A stretch of 25,626 nucleotides of DNA from positions 1 to 25,626 of the forward strand of contig CAJJXN010000016.1 in assembly GCA_905197115.1 (NCBI GenBank), given 5' to 3'. The position numbers and the translations under genes are program-made. This DNA comes from an uncultured Bacillota bacterium. GTDB lineage: Bacteria; Bacillota_I; Bacilli_A; RFN20; CAG-631. Below are positions 6,848 through 15,402 of the stretch, piece by piece (the first letter of the stretch is position 1; every line of letters starts with the position of its first letter). The notes beneath the pieces were generated by a model. It was not told the DNA's origin. It did not search any database and saw nothing but the letters and a program-made list of their open reading frames with translations.

Positions 6848-9846
6848 AAAAGAAGACTTTAATTGCAGTAGTAACCTCACTTAGTGTGATTAATATAGCT
6901 AGTAATCTAGGTTATGGATTGTGGAACATTCATTTTGAAAATGATAAAGCAATGATAAAAACGGACAAAAATGCTACAGTAATCATTGAAAACTATTTAG
7001 TAAATAATGGCAAAGAAGAATCTACACCTTATGGACGCTTTGTAGATGTAGCTAGTGCTATTCGATCAGCTAATGAAAAAGTAAAAAATGGTTCAAGCAT
7101 AACTGTTCACTCTTATCTTTTGCCAGGGTCGAATGCAGTTTTAGAAAATAGTAGTTTGACGCTTTTATCCGGTGTAAGTTTTTTCTTGCCTTACGAAGGA
7201 AAAACTGTTTTTATTGACGACAAAGACATATTTAAAGAATATATTAATTTCGGAATAGCTGATTCAAATAAAAATAATGTGAATCGCTATCGAAAAAATC
7301 TTTTAACTTTAAACAATTCAACTTTAACAATCTCAAATGGAGCAGCAGTGCACATTGGTGGAGAAATTGGAACTAAAGGAGTTGTACGTAATTATTCAGA
7401 AATTCTTCTTGATGAAAATTCTAAAATTAATTGTTCAGGGAATTTGTATGCTTATGGATATATTAAAGAAAAAAATAATATAAATGCAAATCAAGAAGGA
7501 AACCTTAATTATTATTTAAATGAGTGTGATCCTAAAAGATATCTTTCTTTTAGTAATACGGGATATTTAATGACATCTTTATCAATCGCGGATGTTTCTA
7601 GTGGCGGAACATTACAAACCTTGGTAGATAAAAAAATATGTCCATTTACCATTTTTGATTTTCCAAACATTCAAACTTATACAAAATTTGTAGATGGAGC
7701 AAAAATGGATGCCAAAGCACGAATTTCTGTAGGAAGTGGCACTTTAATACAATATTTTAGTGAAGATGTTCATATTATTGATAAAAAAGGGAGTAGCGCA
7801 CTTTTTTTAACTTCTAATGCAGAAGCAATAGCTGACAGTTTTTTGGCCTTTGAATATTGCCCAAGACAAGAAGGTATTACGATAAATGAAGCGACTTCAC
7901 CTACAAGAGTTTATATTAATACGAATGTAGATATTGGAAACATGGTTATTAAAGCTTCAGTAGTAACGATTGATACAAAAGAATATTTTCTTCCAATTTC
8001 ATATAAAATTAAGCCATATGTCTTATCCAAGGCGTCTTTTAGTATTGGAAATAAAATGAAATTTATGCCTGGTTCTGAGATTGTGGTTTTAAAAGAGGGA
8101 GAAATGAAAGTAGATTCTTCAGCTATTTTTTATAAATCAGGAGATTTAGATGATATTCAAGGATCAAGTTCTTCTTATATTGGAAAAGACACGGCTAAAC
8201 TATTAGTGAATGGAACTATGAAACTTACACAAAATGGGAAATTGGGAGCTTATGTTGAAACAACTAATACAGATGGCTCTGCTTCACTTGATTTTACAGC
8301 TGTCAATAGTGCTGATAATTTTACTGTTGTTGCAACTGAAGGAGTCAATTCGGATGAGGTAAAAGTTATTTCAAGTGGTCCATTTCTTAACGATGATGGT
8401 ACGATATCTGATGCTCAATTTGGGCCATCTCTTTCGGTTACTTCTGACGCCAATGGAAAAATGTGTTGGACAGGAGATCGTGTCTCTACTCGCAAATTAG
8501 CCATTGAAATTGATCAAAGCGTTTCGTATCAATATAAAGTTGGCAATTATCAAGTTTATCAAGCTGATGATGCTAATGGAACCAATGAAATCGAATTAAC
8601 TAGCGGTTCCACTGATGGTAATAATAATTATGATTTACAAAATGGAAAATATGTAAAAATAGTAGTAACACGAGCTCATTCAGCTTCATTTACCAATTCT
8701 TCATATGTCTATAATAAAGATACTTATTTTAAAGTAACTTCAGATTTAACTTTAAATATTATTCCAAATGAAGGGGTAAGTTTATCTTTATTTACGCAAG
8801 GTACATCAGGAGCGGGTAGTACAAAATATAAAGTGACGGAAAAGGACACTGGTTATAGTGAAGAAGTAACTGCTAATGGTGATGTAATTTTAATTAAAGG
8901 AAGTAATTTTGAATATAAAGTGACAGCTAAAGGTACTGGAACTACTACTTTTGATAAAGTATATATTGCTCGAGGAAAAGGTGGATATTATTCATCTGCT
9001 GATGATATGACACCAGAAAAATATTGTGAACAATATAAGCTTACTGATATGAAAGAAATTAGTCAAACCTATACAGGCATAGCTGATGATAATTATACAA
9101 TTTTTGCAACTAGAAAAAAACTTGGTGGTAGTTGTATTCTTCCAGATTCTCTAATTTTAATGGCAAATGGAAGTTATAAAAAAGCAAAAGATGTACAAGT
9201 TGGTGATGTTGCTATTTGCTTCAATCATGAAACAGGAAAATTTGATAATGAAGTAATAATTATCAATGATGATTTAGAAAAAGAAGCAATGGAATACAAT
9301 GTAATCAATTTATATTTTAATGATGGTACAAGTACTTCTATTGTAGATGAACATGGTTTCTTTGATCTGGATGAAAAGAAATATGTATATATTCATGAGA
9401 ATGATTATCATCAATACATTGGTCATCAATTTATAAAAGTAGCTGATAATCAAGAATTTAAAATTGTTACTTTAACGCAAGTTAATATCGAAAAACAATT
9501 TACTAAAATTTGTTCACCAGTTACAAGAAGACATTTTAATATTATTTCAGATGGTATGTTAAGTATGCCAGGTGCTTTGTTAGGATTATTTAACATATTT
9601 GATTATGATTTAAATACATTACAATATGACCAAGAAAAAATGAAACAAGATATTGAAAAATATGGTTTAACATCCTATGAAGATATTAAAGAAAAAATAT
9701 TATATGAAGTATATCATCTCATTCCAGGTGAATATATAGGTATCGCGATTGGTAAAGAAATATTAACATGGGAATTGTTTGACATATATATGGAAAGATG
9801 TAATAAATTTATAAAAAAATGGAACGATTATTCGCAAAAAGAATAA
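6844..9846 (+). CDS. Large surface protein with beta-repeat region and C-terminal Hint domain
   Basis: A 1000-residue protein. The N-terminus is hydrophobic and ends in NLGYGLWNIHFEND, a SipW-like signal similar to the gene before it. Residues about 95-470 carry recurring short strands (LTLNNSTLTISNGAAVHIGG, later SGTLIQYF, MKLTQNGKLGAY), suggesting a beta-helix or beta-solenoid. About 470-760 is further beta-rich sequence. From Cys764 a Hint domain begins: GGSCILPDSLILMANGSYKK, then DVQVGDVAICF, then DEHGFF (His837). Its C-terminal block is VTRRHFNIISDGMLSMPG (893-910). A predicted helical tail of about 80 residues follows. Hint domains cleave the bond before the catalytic Cys, here between S763 and C764. 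No Asn plus Cys/Ser/Thr splice junction is visible, so cleavage rather than splicing is expected. The start overlaps the upstream stop by 4 nt. Confidence 0.85.
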   Translation: MKKKTLIAVVTSLSVINIASNLGYGLWNIHFENDKAMIKTDKNATVIIENYLVNNGKEESTPYGRFVDVASAIRSANEKVKNGSSITVHSYLLPGSNAVLENSSLTLLSGVSFFLPYEGKTVFIDDKDIFKEYINFGIADSNKNNVNRYRKNLLTLNNSTLTISNGAAVHIGGEIGTKGVVRNYSEILLDENSKINCSGNLYAYGYIKEKNNINANQEGNLNYYLNECDPKRYLSFSNTGYLMTSLSIADVSSGGTLQTLVDKKICPFTIFDFPNIQTYTKFVDGAKMDAKARISVGSGTLIQYFSEDVHIIDKKGSSALFLTSNAEAIADSFLAFEYCPRQEGITINEATSPTRVYINTNVDIGNMVIKASVVTIDTKEYFLPISYKIKPYVLSKASFSIGNKMKFMPGSEIVVLKEGEMKVDSSAIFYKSGDLDDIQGSSSSYIGKDTAKLLVNGTMKLTQNGKLGAYVETTNTDGSASLDFTAVNSADNFTVVATEGVNSDEVKVISSGPFLNDDGTISDAQFGPSLSVTSDANGKMCWTGDRVSTRKLAIEIDQSVSYQYKVGNYQVYQADDANGTNEIELTSGSTDGNNNYDLQNGKYVKIVVTRAHSASFTNSSYVYNKDTYFKVTSDLTLNIIPNEGVSLSLFTQGTSGAGSTKYKVTEKDTGYSEEVTANGDVILIKGSNFEYKVTAKGTGTTTFDKVYIARGKGGYYSSADDMTPEKYCEQYKLTDMKEISQTYTGIADDNYTIFATRKKLGGSCILPDSLILMANGSYKKAKDVQVGDVAICFNHETGKFDNEVIIINDDLEKEAMEYNVINLYFNDGTSTSIVDEHGFFDLDEKKYVYIHENDYHQYIGHQFIKVADNQEFKIVTLTQVNIEKQFTKICSPVTRRHFNIISDGMLSMPGALLGLFNIFDYDLNTLQYDQEKMKQDIEKYGLTSYEDIKEKILYEVYHLIPGEYIGIAIGKEILTWELFDIYMERCNKFIKKWNDYSQKE

Positions 9847-9858
9847 GAAAGAATTATT

Positions 9859-9890
9859 AAAATGGAGATAATAGGTCTCCATTTTTGTTT
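9859..9890 (+). terminator. Intrinsic terminator of the surface-protein operon
   Basis: AAAATGGAGA (9859-9868), 7-nt loop, TCTCCATTTT (9876-9885), then T-rich sequence. Confidence 0.85.
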
Positions 9891-9945
9891 ATAAACTGCT
9901 TTTTTAATTTGATAGGTAAAATTGTATTTTCATGTGATGATTGAT

Positions 9946-9979
9946 AATAAAAAGGTCAAAGTAAATCATACTTTGACCT
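9946..9979 (-). terminator. Intrinsic terminator of cshB-nfo
   Basis: An 11-bp perfect stem (9953-9963 with 9969-9979) has a 5-nt loop. On the minus strand the stem is followed by TTTTTATT. It lies 10 nt beyond the nfo stop. Confidence 0.85.
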
Positions 9980-9989
9980 ATTTTGTGTA

Positions 9990-10907
9990 TTATTTATTAT
10001 TCTGATAAAATTTAAAAATATCATCTAATAGATTTTCATTTGCAGTATTATTTTTTAACATTTCAATTTCAAAACGATAAGGAGGATAACTGACTTTTGA
10101 ATTTTCAAAATCATAACTAACCCAAGGAGTTTCTAATATAAATATTTTATCTTGAAGTTTTGGGTGGTGAATAAAGTTTGATAAAGTTTGAAAACCGATT
10201 TTTCCTAAACCGATGTTTGCATGTCTATCTTTATGAGATCCGATTTCATTTTTTGAATCGTTGATATGACAAACTTTCAAGTTATGCAAACCAATAATAG
10301 AATCAAATTCTTGAATCAATTCATTTATTTGGCATAAATTATATCCTGCATCATGAATATGACAAGTATCTAAACATACTCCAATACATTCTTTTTTGTC
10401 GATTAAATCGATGATTTGTTTGACTTCTATAAAAGATGAACCAATTTCAGAACCTTTTCCTGCCATCGTTTCAATTAAAATTGTAATAGTTGGATACAAT
10501 TCAAAAATTTGATTTAAAGCCGAAGCAACGCGTTTAATAGCTTCTAACTTATCTGCTTTTAAGGAGCATCCAGGATGTAATACTAAATATTTACAACCTA
10601 TTTTTAAAGTTCTTTCAACTTCAGTTTTTAATAATCGAATGGATAAATTATATTTTTCATCATCTTCACAATTAGCCAAATTAATTAAATAAGGCGCATG
10701 AACAATAATGTTTTCTATCTTCATCCCATTTTTATTTATTAGTTGAATGGCTTCTTTAATTTTTAATTTTTCTAAAGGAGTGCGAAAAGTATTTTGTGGT
10801 GCTCCAGTATAAAACATAAATGTATTCGCTTGATAAGACAAAGCTTCAAGAACAGAATTTAGCAAATAATTTGGAGATGCCATTCCTACATGAGAACCAA
10901 TAATCAT
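9990..10907 (-). CDS. nfo: Endonuclease IV (AP endonuclease)
   Basis: A 305-residue TIM-barrel enzyme that cuts DNA at abasic sites in base excision repair. All nine metal ligands of the trinuclear zinc site can be placed: H70, H111, E146, D180, H183, H214, D227, H229 and E259, within IVHAPY, LHPG, IETMAGKG, CLDTCHIHDAGYN, CHINDSK and GSHKDRHANIG. The start lies 3 nt after the cshB stop, and its ribosome site (GAGGGTGA) is inside the last codons of cshB, indicating translational coupling. The cshB-nfo order is the same as yqfR-yqfS in Bacillus subtilis. In Bacillus the homologue is linked to spore DNA repair, which fits the sporulation genes nearby. Confidence 0.95.
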   Translation of the reverse strand: MIIGSHVGMASPNYLLNSVLEALSYQANTFMFYTGAPQNTFRTPLEKLKIKEAIQLINKNGMKIENIIVHAPYLINLANCEDDEKYNLSIRLLKTEVERTLKIGCKYLVLHPGCSLKADKLEAIKRVASALNQIFELYPTITILIETMAGKGSEIGSSFIEVKQIIDLIDKKECIGVCLDTCHIHDAGYNLCQINELIQEFDSIIGLHNLKVCHINDSKNEIGSHKDRHANIGLGKIGFQTLSNFIHHPKLQDKIFILETPWVSYDFENSKVSYPPYRFEIEMLKNNTANENLLDDIFKFYQNNK

Positions 10908-10910
10908 ATT

Positions 10911-12272
10911 TTATTCACCCTCTTTTGATGCAGCAATTGCTCGAGCAATTTGGCGTTTGCGAATGTCTTTTTGAATAATTTCACGTTTATGTTTTCTTTT
11001 TAATTTATCAACTTGAATTTTAATTTTTTTCTTATAATTTGGTTTTACTTTTTTGTTTTTATTTGTAGCAACTACTTTTTGAATTTTTAAATCTAATTCT
11101 GTAACTTTTTTTACTCTTTTTTTACGTGCATCAAATTCTTTGATTTCTTTCCATTCACCATTTTTAATTTCTTTATTTTTAAATTGAATACCTAATTGTT
11201 CTAACTTTGCAATGGTTTCTTTATCTTGATTTTTATAAATTGTAATGCATTGACCTGTTAAACTGCTACGACCACATCTTCCAGCACGATGCATATAAAA
11301 TTCTAAATTGTTAGTAGGAAGTCCTAAAGAAATGACATGACTTACGCCTGCAATATCAATTCCACGACTGGCAATATCACTAGCTACAATATATTTAAAT
11401 TCACCTTCAAGTGATTTTTTTATATTTCTTTTTCTTTCACGACTTTTTAAATCCCCATGTATCATTTCTACATCATATTCTAAATTGCTAAGATATCGAT
11501 AAACTTCTTCTACTTCTTTTTTTGTGTTTGCAAAAATTAAACAAATATAAGGATTAATATTTTCTAAAATTAGATGAAGTGTTTCAAATTGACTTCTTCC
11601 GCGTGTAGGATAAAGAATGTGTTCAATATTTTGATGATTTGGATTTGAATCATCTTCCAATAAAATTGGATTTTTTAAATATTTTTTCATAAAAGAACGA
11701 ATCCCTGCGGGAATAGTTGCACTGAAAACCATGATTTGAGCGTCATTTTTTATTAAAGATGCAATTTTATCTACTTCATTTAAAAATCCCATCTCTAAAG
11801 TCATATCGGCTTCATCAATAATAAAAGTATGAACCGTTGATAAATTAAGTGTACCTTTTTCAATCACTAATTTTTTTATTTTTTCAGGAGTTCCGATTAA
11901 AATTTGAGGCGTCACATTTAATTTATTTAAATCTTTATTTACATCTTGTCCACCTGTTAGACAAGTTATTTTAACTTCATTTTGAGTGCTAAAAAATTCT
12001 TTACAACGTTTATTAATTTGCAAGGCTAATTCTCTTGTAGGAACAAGAATAATGCTTTGTAAAGTTTGATCTTTGGGATTGATTTTGTTTGCTAAAGGAA
12101 TTAAAAAAGAATGTGTTTTTCCACTTCCTGTTTTTCCTTTTCCAATTAAGTTTTGATTATTTAGTGCAACCGGAATAACAAGTGATTGAATTTTAGTGGG
12201 TTGCTTAAAATTTAAATTTTGTATTGCTTGCATTACTTCTATTTTTAATGAGTAATTTTCAAAAGAATTCAT
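10911..12272 (-). CDS. cshB: DEAD-box RNA helicase, CshB-like
   Basis: A 453-residue ATP-dependent RNA helicase. Visible motifs are Q (QPTKIQ, 24-29), I (GKTGSGKT, 46-53), Ia (PTRELA, 78-83), Ib (TPEK), II (DEAD, 153-156), III (SAT, 184-186), V (ASRGIDIAG) and VI (HRAGRCGR, 328-335). From about 375 the protein is an extremely Lys/Arg-rich tail with no fold apparent, likely for RNA binding. Its pairing with nfo supports CshB, the cold-associated helicase, over CshA. It starts just downstream of a minus-strand terminator. TATAAT on the minus strand at 12301-12306 may be its -10, but no good -35 is seen. The ribosome site (GAAGTGAT) is weak. Confidence 0.92.
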   Translation of the reverse strand: MNSFENYSLKIEVMQAIQNLNFKQPTKIQSLVIPVALNNQNLIGKGKTGSGKTHSFLIPLANKINPKDQTLQSIILVPTRELALQINKRCKEFFSTQNEVKITCLTGGQDVNKDLNKLNVTPQILIGTPEKIKKLVIEKGTLNLSTVHTFIIDEADMTLEMGFLNEVDKIASLIKNDAQIMVFSATIPAGIRSFMKKYLKNPILLEDDSNPNHQNIEHILYPTRGRSQFETLHLILENINPYICLIFANTKKEVEEVYRYLSNLEYDVEMIHGDLKSRERKRNIKKSLEGEFKYIVASDIASRGIDIAGVSHVISLGLPTNNLEFYMHRAGRCGRSSLTGQCITIYKNQDKETIAKLEQLGIQFKNKEIKNGEWKEIKEFDARKKRVKKVTELDLKIQKVVATNKNKKVKPNYKKKIKIQVDKLKRKHKREIIQKDIRKRQIARAIAASKEGE

Positions 12273-12301
12273 AACATCACTTCTACTTTCTTCATTTCTA
12301 A

Positions 12302-12339
12302 TTATATAATAAAAAGTAACTATTGGCTAGTTACTTTTT
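12302..12339 (-). terminator. Intrinsic terminator of the SPFH/zinc-ribbon operon
   Basis: A perfect 12-bp inverted repeat (12311-12322 with 12328-12339) has a 5-nt loop. On the minus strand it ends in TTTTTATTATATAATT. The stop codon of the upstream gene (12338-12340) forms the edge of the stem. Confidence 0.85.
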
Positions 12340-13438
12340 AAAGGAAATAAATTAATAAAATCATTCCAATTATTATTAATAAAATGAATAAAACAAAGAG
12401 CGTTATTTTGGTTGGAGATTTTGGATAATCTCCTTGAAACTTTCCTGTTTGCCCATTAATGACGAAATGATATTTTTTATTTAATGTTTGATAGCTTCCA
12501 TTATATAATGGACAAAGTAATTGTTTAAAGGTGACATCTTCATATTTTGTTTGAATGTTTAAAGAAGATACGGTATCTCCGCCAATTTCACAAATAATTT
12601 GATTTCGAATGACGTTATTCATTCTGTTTTTTGCTTGGTAAAATCCTTCTTCTAAATTAATAGAAGGTCTTTCTGCCTGGTAACCTAATAAGAATTTTTC
12701 ATCATACTTAACTGCTTCGTTTAAGTTATATTGAGCCACTTGGTCAATATATTTGTCTAAAATATTTTTTGTCCCACGAATAACGATATCATCAAAAAAG
12801 CGAGAGGAAGAGCCACTAACAGGTGTCCAACGAATTCTGCGCTCTTGAACGATTCTTGTTTGATTACCAGAACGAATGGTTCTAGTTACGTAATAATAAG
12901 TTCCCCGCATCGCTGTATAACGACTATTTGTATTTGCATCATAAGTCCAAATAGGAATATAGACAGCATGATAAGAAGGATGAAAATAATCTTTTTTTAT
13001 TTTTTTAGGTGCCCAAAAACGACTTTTAATCCATTTATAAAATAATTGATTATTTTCTTCTAAAGAAATTTTAAAAGGGACAACTCCTTCAATATGAATA
13101 ATCTCATCTTCAATGTTTTGCTTAATCGTTTTATTTGACCCGCAAAAAGGACATTCCGTAGCAATTTGATTCTTTTCCATGACAATTAAAGCTCCACAAT
13201 CTTCACAACGTATGTGTATGTTTTGATTATTATGGATAAGAGAATCTTGGTTCTCTTTATATTTTTTTAAATAAGTTTCAAAGTCAAATTCTTCAATCGT
13301 TTCTTCTTTTTTTAAAGGAATAATGGAGCCACAACTATCACAAACTAAATTTTGTGATTGAGGATCAAAATGAAGTGTGTATCCACAATTAGGACATTTT
13401 CCAGAAACTGAATCGGCTGTTAATTTATCATCATACAT
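12338..13438 (-). CDS. TFIIB-type zinc-ribbon membrane protein, YdjG-like
   Basis: A 366-residue protein with two N-terminal zinc ribbons: Cys15, 18, 33 and 36 (CPNCGY, CDSCGS), and Cys78, 81, 96 and 99 (CEDCGA, CPFCGS). A middle domain contains YIPIWTYDA and a Thr/Arg-rich strand pair. One membrane helix lies at the very C-terminus (about 345-364), so it is tail-anchored with the zinc domains in the cytoplasm. Databases often label such proteins as TFIIB-zinc or 'replication' proteins without experimental reason. It follows an SPFH protein with zinc ribbons, the arrangement of ydjG/ydjI in Bacillus, where the partners sit with PspA at the membrane under envelope stress. Its TTAGGAGA ribosome site directly follows the T tract of the upstream terminator. 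Confidence 0.8.
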   Translation of the reverse strand: MYDDKLTADSVSGKCPNCGYTLHFDPQSQNLVCDSCGSIIPLKKEETIEEFDFETYLKKYKENQDSLIHNNQNIHIRCEDCGALIVMEKNQIATECPFCGSNKTIKQNIEDEIIHIEGVVPFKISLEENNQLFYKWIKSRFWAPKKIKKDYFHPSYHAVYIPIWTYDANTNSRYTAMRGTYYYVTRTIRSGNQTRIVQERRIRWTPVSGSSSRFFDDIVIRGTKNILDKYIDQVAQYNLNEAVKYDEKFLLGYQAERPSINLEEGFYQAKNRMNNVIRNQIICEIGGDTVSSLNIQTKYEDVTFKQLLCPLYNGSYQTLNKKYHFVINGQTGKFQGDYPKSPTKITLFVLFILLIIIGMILLIYFL

Positions 13439-13450
13439 ATAATTTCTCCT

Positions 13451-13478
13451 AAAAAATGCAATCTTTTGATTGCATTTT
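13451..13478 (-). terminator. Intergenic terminator between the SPFH and zinc-ribbon genes
   Basis: AAAATGCAATC (13453-13463), TTTT loop, GATTGCATTTT (13468-13478): 11 perfect pairs, followed on the minus strand by TTTTTT. It stands right after the SPFH stop and right before the ribosome site of the next gene, so it probably lets only part of the transcripts through. Confidence 0.8.
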
Positions 13479-13480
13479 AA

Positions 13481-14605
13481 TTAATTTAAAGATTCGCCAC
13501 ATTCAGGACAGAATTTAGCGCTAACTTTAACTTTATGATGGCATTTAGGACATTCTTTTTCCATTTCAACTTGAGCAGCACCACATTCAGGACAGAATTT
13601 AGTTCCTTCAGGAATTTCACTATGGCATTTAACACATGTTTTTGTTCTAGCTTTTAAAAGTTGACCACATTCAGAACAAAATTTAGTAGTAATTGAATTT
13701 TCATGATGACATTTAGGACAAATCACTACTTTTTCTGTTTTATTTGTGGCATTTGACATAGCATCTCCCATGATTTTACCAAAGCCAACTCCAGCGCCTA
13801 ATCCAACACCCATACCTGCAATACCACCTGGATTTTTAGCGGCATCTTTAATAGAGTCAGCAGCTTGGTATTGGGTATAAAGATTCATATCACCAATAGC
13901 AGCCATAGATGAACGTTTATCAATTGCTTTTTCAACGTCTTCAGGAAGAGAAATGTTTTCTACAATAACAGATGTTGATTTTAAGCCTAATCCACTTAAT
14001 TTCTCACAAACTTTTAAATTTGTTCCATTTCCAATTTCTTCATACATGGTAGAAATGTCCAAAATAGGCATTTTTGTTTCGGATAAGAAATCACTAAAAG
14101 CAGATACCACAATTGTTTTAATATGATCTTGAATATCTTTTGTAGAATAACTTGGTAAAGTGCCAAATACTTCTTTTAAAAATAAAGCAGCATCTTCTAC
14201 TTTAATTGTGTAGTTTCCAAAAGCACGGACGCGAACGGCACCGAATTCTAAATCTCTTTTTACAATTGGATTACTTGTTCCCCATTTTAAATTTGTAAAT
14301 TGACGTGTGTTAACAAAATAAACTTCAGCTTTAAATGGAGAATTAAAATCATATTTCCAAGAGTTTAGTTTTGTCATAACTGGAAGATTTGCAGTAGTCA
14401 AGCGATATCTTCCTTCACTAAAAACATCCGTAATAATTCCCTCATTAACAAAAATTGCTACTTGTGATGCACGAACGGTTAATTGAGCACCATTTTTAAT
14501 TTCATTTCCTTTACAAGGAAAACGATAAACCATATCTTGTGAATTGGTATCTTGCCAATCGATAACTTCGATTAATTGTGATTTTATTTTTTTAAATAAA
14601 CCCAT
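13481..14605 (-). CDS. SPFH-domain protein with three C-terminal zinc ribbons, YdjI-like
   Basis: 374 residues from MGLFKKIKSQ. Residues about 30-235 are an SPFH (stomatin/flotillin-type) domain of the 'virion core' subgroup (GAQLTVRASQVAIFVNEG, then GAVRVRAFGNYTIKV). About 262-285 is Gly-rich (GGIAGMGVGLGAGVGFG). The last ~80 residues hold three consecutive double-CxxC zinc ribbons (CPKCHH..CSECGQ, CVKCHS..CPECGA, CPKCHH..CPECGE). There is no clear membrane helix, so membrane binding is probably through partners. ATG 14605 is chosen because AGGGGTGAT lies 5 nt upstream; an in-frame ATG at 14635 lies in the promoter region. In Bacillus the YdjI homologue joins a membrane-stress complex; the same role here is inferred from gene pairing. 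Confidence 0.85.
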   Translation of the reverse strand: MGLFKKIKSQLIEVIDWQDTNSQDMVYRFPCKGNEIKNGAQLTVRASQVAIFVNEGIITDVFSEGRYRLTTANLPVMTKLNSWKYDFNSPFKAEVYFVNTRQFTNLKWGTSNPIVKRDLEFGAVRVRAFGNYTIKVEDAALFLKEVFGTLPSYSTKDIQDHIKTIVVSAFSDFLSETKMPILDISTMYEEIGNGTNLKVCEKLSGLGLKSTSVIVENISLPEDVEKAIDKRSSMAAIGDMNLYTQYQAADSIKDAAKNPGGIAGMGVGLGAGVGFGKIMGDAMSNATNKTEKVVICPKCHHENSITTKFCSECGQLLKARTKTCVKCHSEIPEGTKFCPECGAAQVEMEKECPKCHHKVKVSAKFCPECGESLN

Positions 14606-14626
14606 GTTATCACCCCTCATATAAGT

Positions 14627-14654
14627 ATTATACAATAGTTTTTGAAATTGTTAA
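14627..14654 (-). promoter_or_regulatory. SigA-type promoter of the SPFH operon
   Basis: On the minus strand TTAACA (14654-14649), 16-bp spacer, TATAAT (14632-14627), ending about 20 nt before the start codon. No SigW-like sequence was seen. Confidence 0.55.
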
Positions 14655-14665
14655 ATATTTTATAT

Positions 14666-15400
14666 TTAATTTGTTTGATTTTCTAGTATTTTCATGTTTT
14701 GTAAACTTTTATTTAAATAATATGGAATTTCGTGTTGAATATTTTCCGCTTCTAATATACACCACTCAATAAAATATGCTTGACATTTATTAAAAACTGT
14801 TTTCATATCGACTTTTCCTTCGCCAATAAGGGGAGTGTTTAAAGTAACATTTTCATAAGTTGAAAAGTCCTTGATGTGAATCAATTTTAAATGTTTTTGA
14901 TAACAATCAAAGGTCAAAGCGATATCTTGATGAGCATAAGTTAACCAGCATACATCAAACTGTAAAAGAATAGAAGGAATTTTATCCGCTAATAATCGAA
15001 TAAAATTGAAATGATCTTTAAATTCATGCGCATGATTGTGATAGCCTAAAACAATTTGATGTTGTTTTAATAATTTTTGAACTTCTTTGATTTTATCGAT
15101 TATTTTGTCGCTATTATCACGCCATTCTTCAAAAGAAATATAAGGGATAACAACATAAGAAATATTTAAAGTTAAAAGATAGTCCAATTGAGATTCTATA
15201 TTATGTAAAGGAATGTGAGCAGATACTGCTTTTAGATGATATTTATCTAGCATTAATTTTATTTCATTTGCTTTTAAATTATAAAAACCTGCAAATTCGA
15301 CGCCTTCATATCCAGCATCTAGAATCATTTTTAAAGTATTATCTAATCCATTCGTTTGTATGTAATTAGATAAGGAATAAAGTTGCACCGCATATTTCAT
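14666..15400 (-). CDS. TIM-barrel sugar-phosphate isomerase/epimerase-like protein
   Basis: 244 residues of the xylose-isomerase-like/AP endonuclease 2 superfamily. The metal-site motifs are in order: VEFAGF (strand 2), SAHIPLH, GYHNHAHEF, LQFDVCW, LIHIKDF, then PLIGEGKVD and a late Glu (LEAEN). Such enzymes isomerise or epimerise sugars or inositol derivatives using a divalent metal; the substrate cannot be told from sequence. It starts 2 nt after the rlmA stop (TGA AT ATG) with AAAGGA upstream, so it is the second gene of that operon. An in-frame TTG at 15406 is less likely. No other sugar-catabolic gene stands nearby. Confidence 0.85.
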   Translation of the reverse strand: MKYAVQLYSLSNYIQTNGLDNTLKMILDAGYEGVEFAGFYNLKANEIKLMLDKYHLKAVSAHIPLHNIESQLDYLLTLNISYVVIPYISFEEWRDNSDKIIDKIKEVQKLLKQHQIVLGYHNHAHEFKDHFNFIRLLADKIPSILLQFDVCWLTYAHQDIALTFDCYQKHLKLIHIKDFSTYENVTLNTPLIGEGKVDMKTVFNKCQAYFIEWCILEAENIQHEIPYYLNKSLQNMKILENQTN

Positions 15401-15402
15401 AT

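Noticed and set aside
9133..9636. A protein-splicing intein inside the 1000-residue protein
   Set aside because: The domain is followed by an 80-residue tail without an Asn plus Cys/Ser/Thr junction, and no homing endonuclease or conserved extein is seen; cleavage-only Hint fits better.
9953..9979. The long perfect inverted repeat as a mobile-element end
   Set aside because: It sits just after the nfo stop and has a T tract on the minus strand, so it is a terminator; no transposase or target duplication is present.
12845..13045. Plus-strand reading frame inside the zinc-ribbon gene
   Set aside because: It is fully covered by a well-supported minus-strand gene with zinc motifs and has no start signal.
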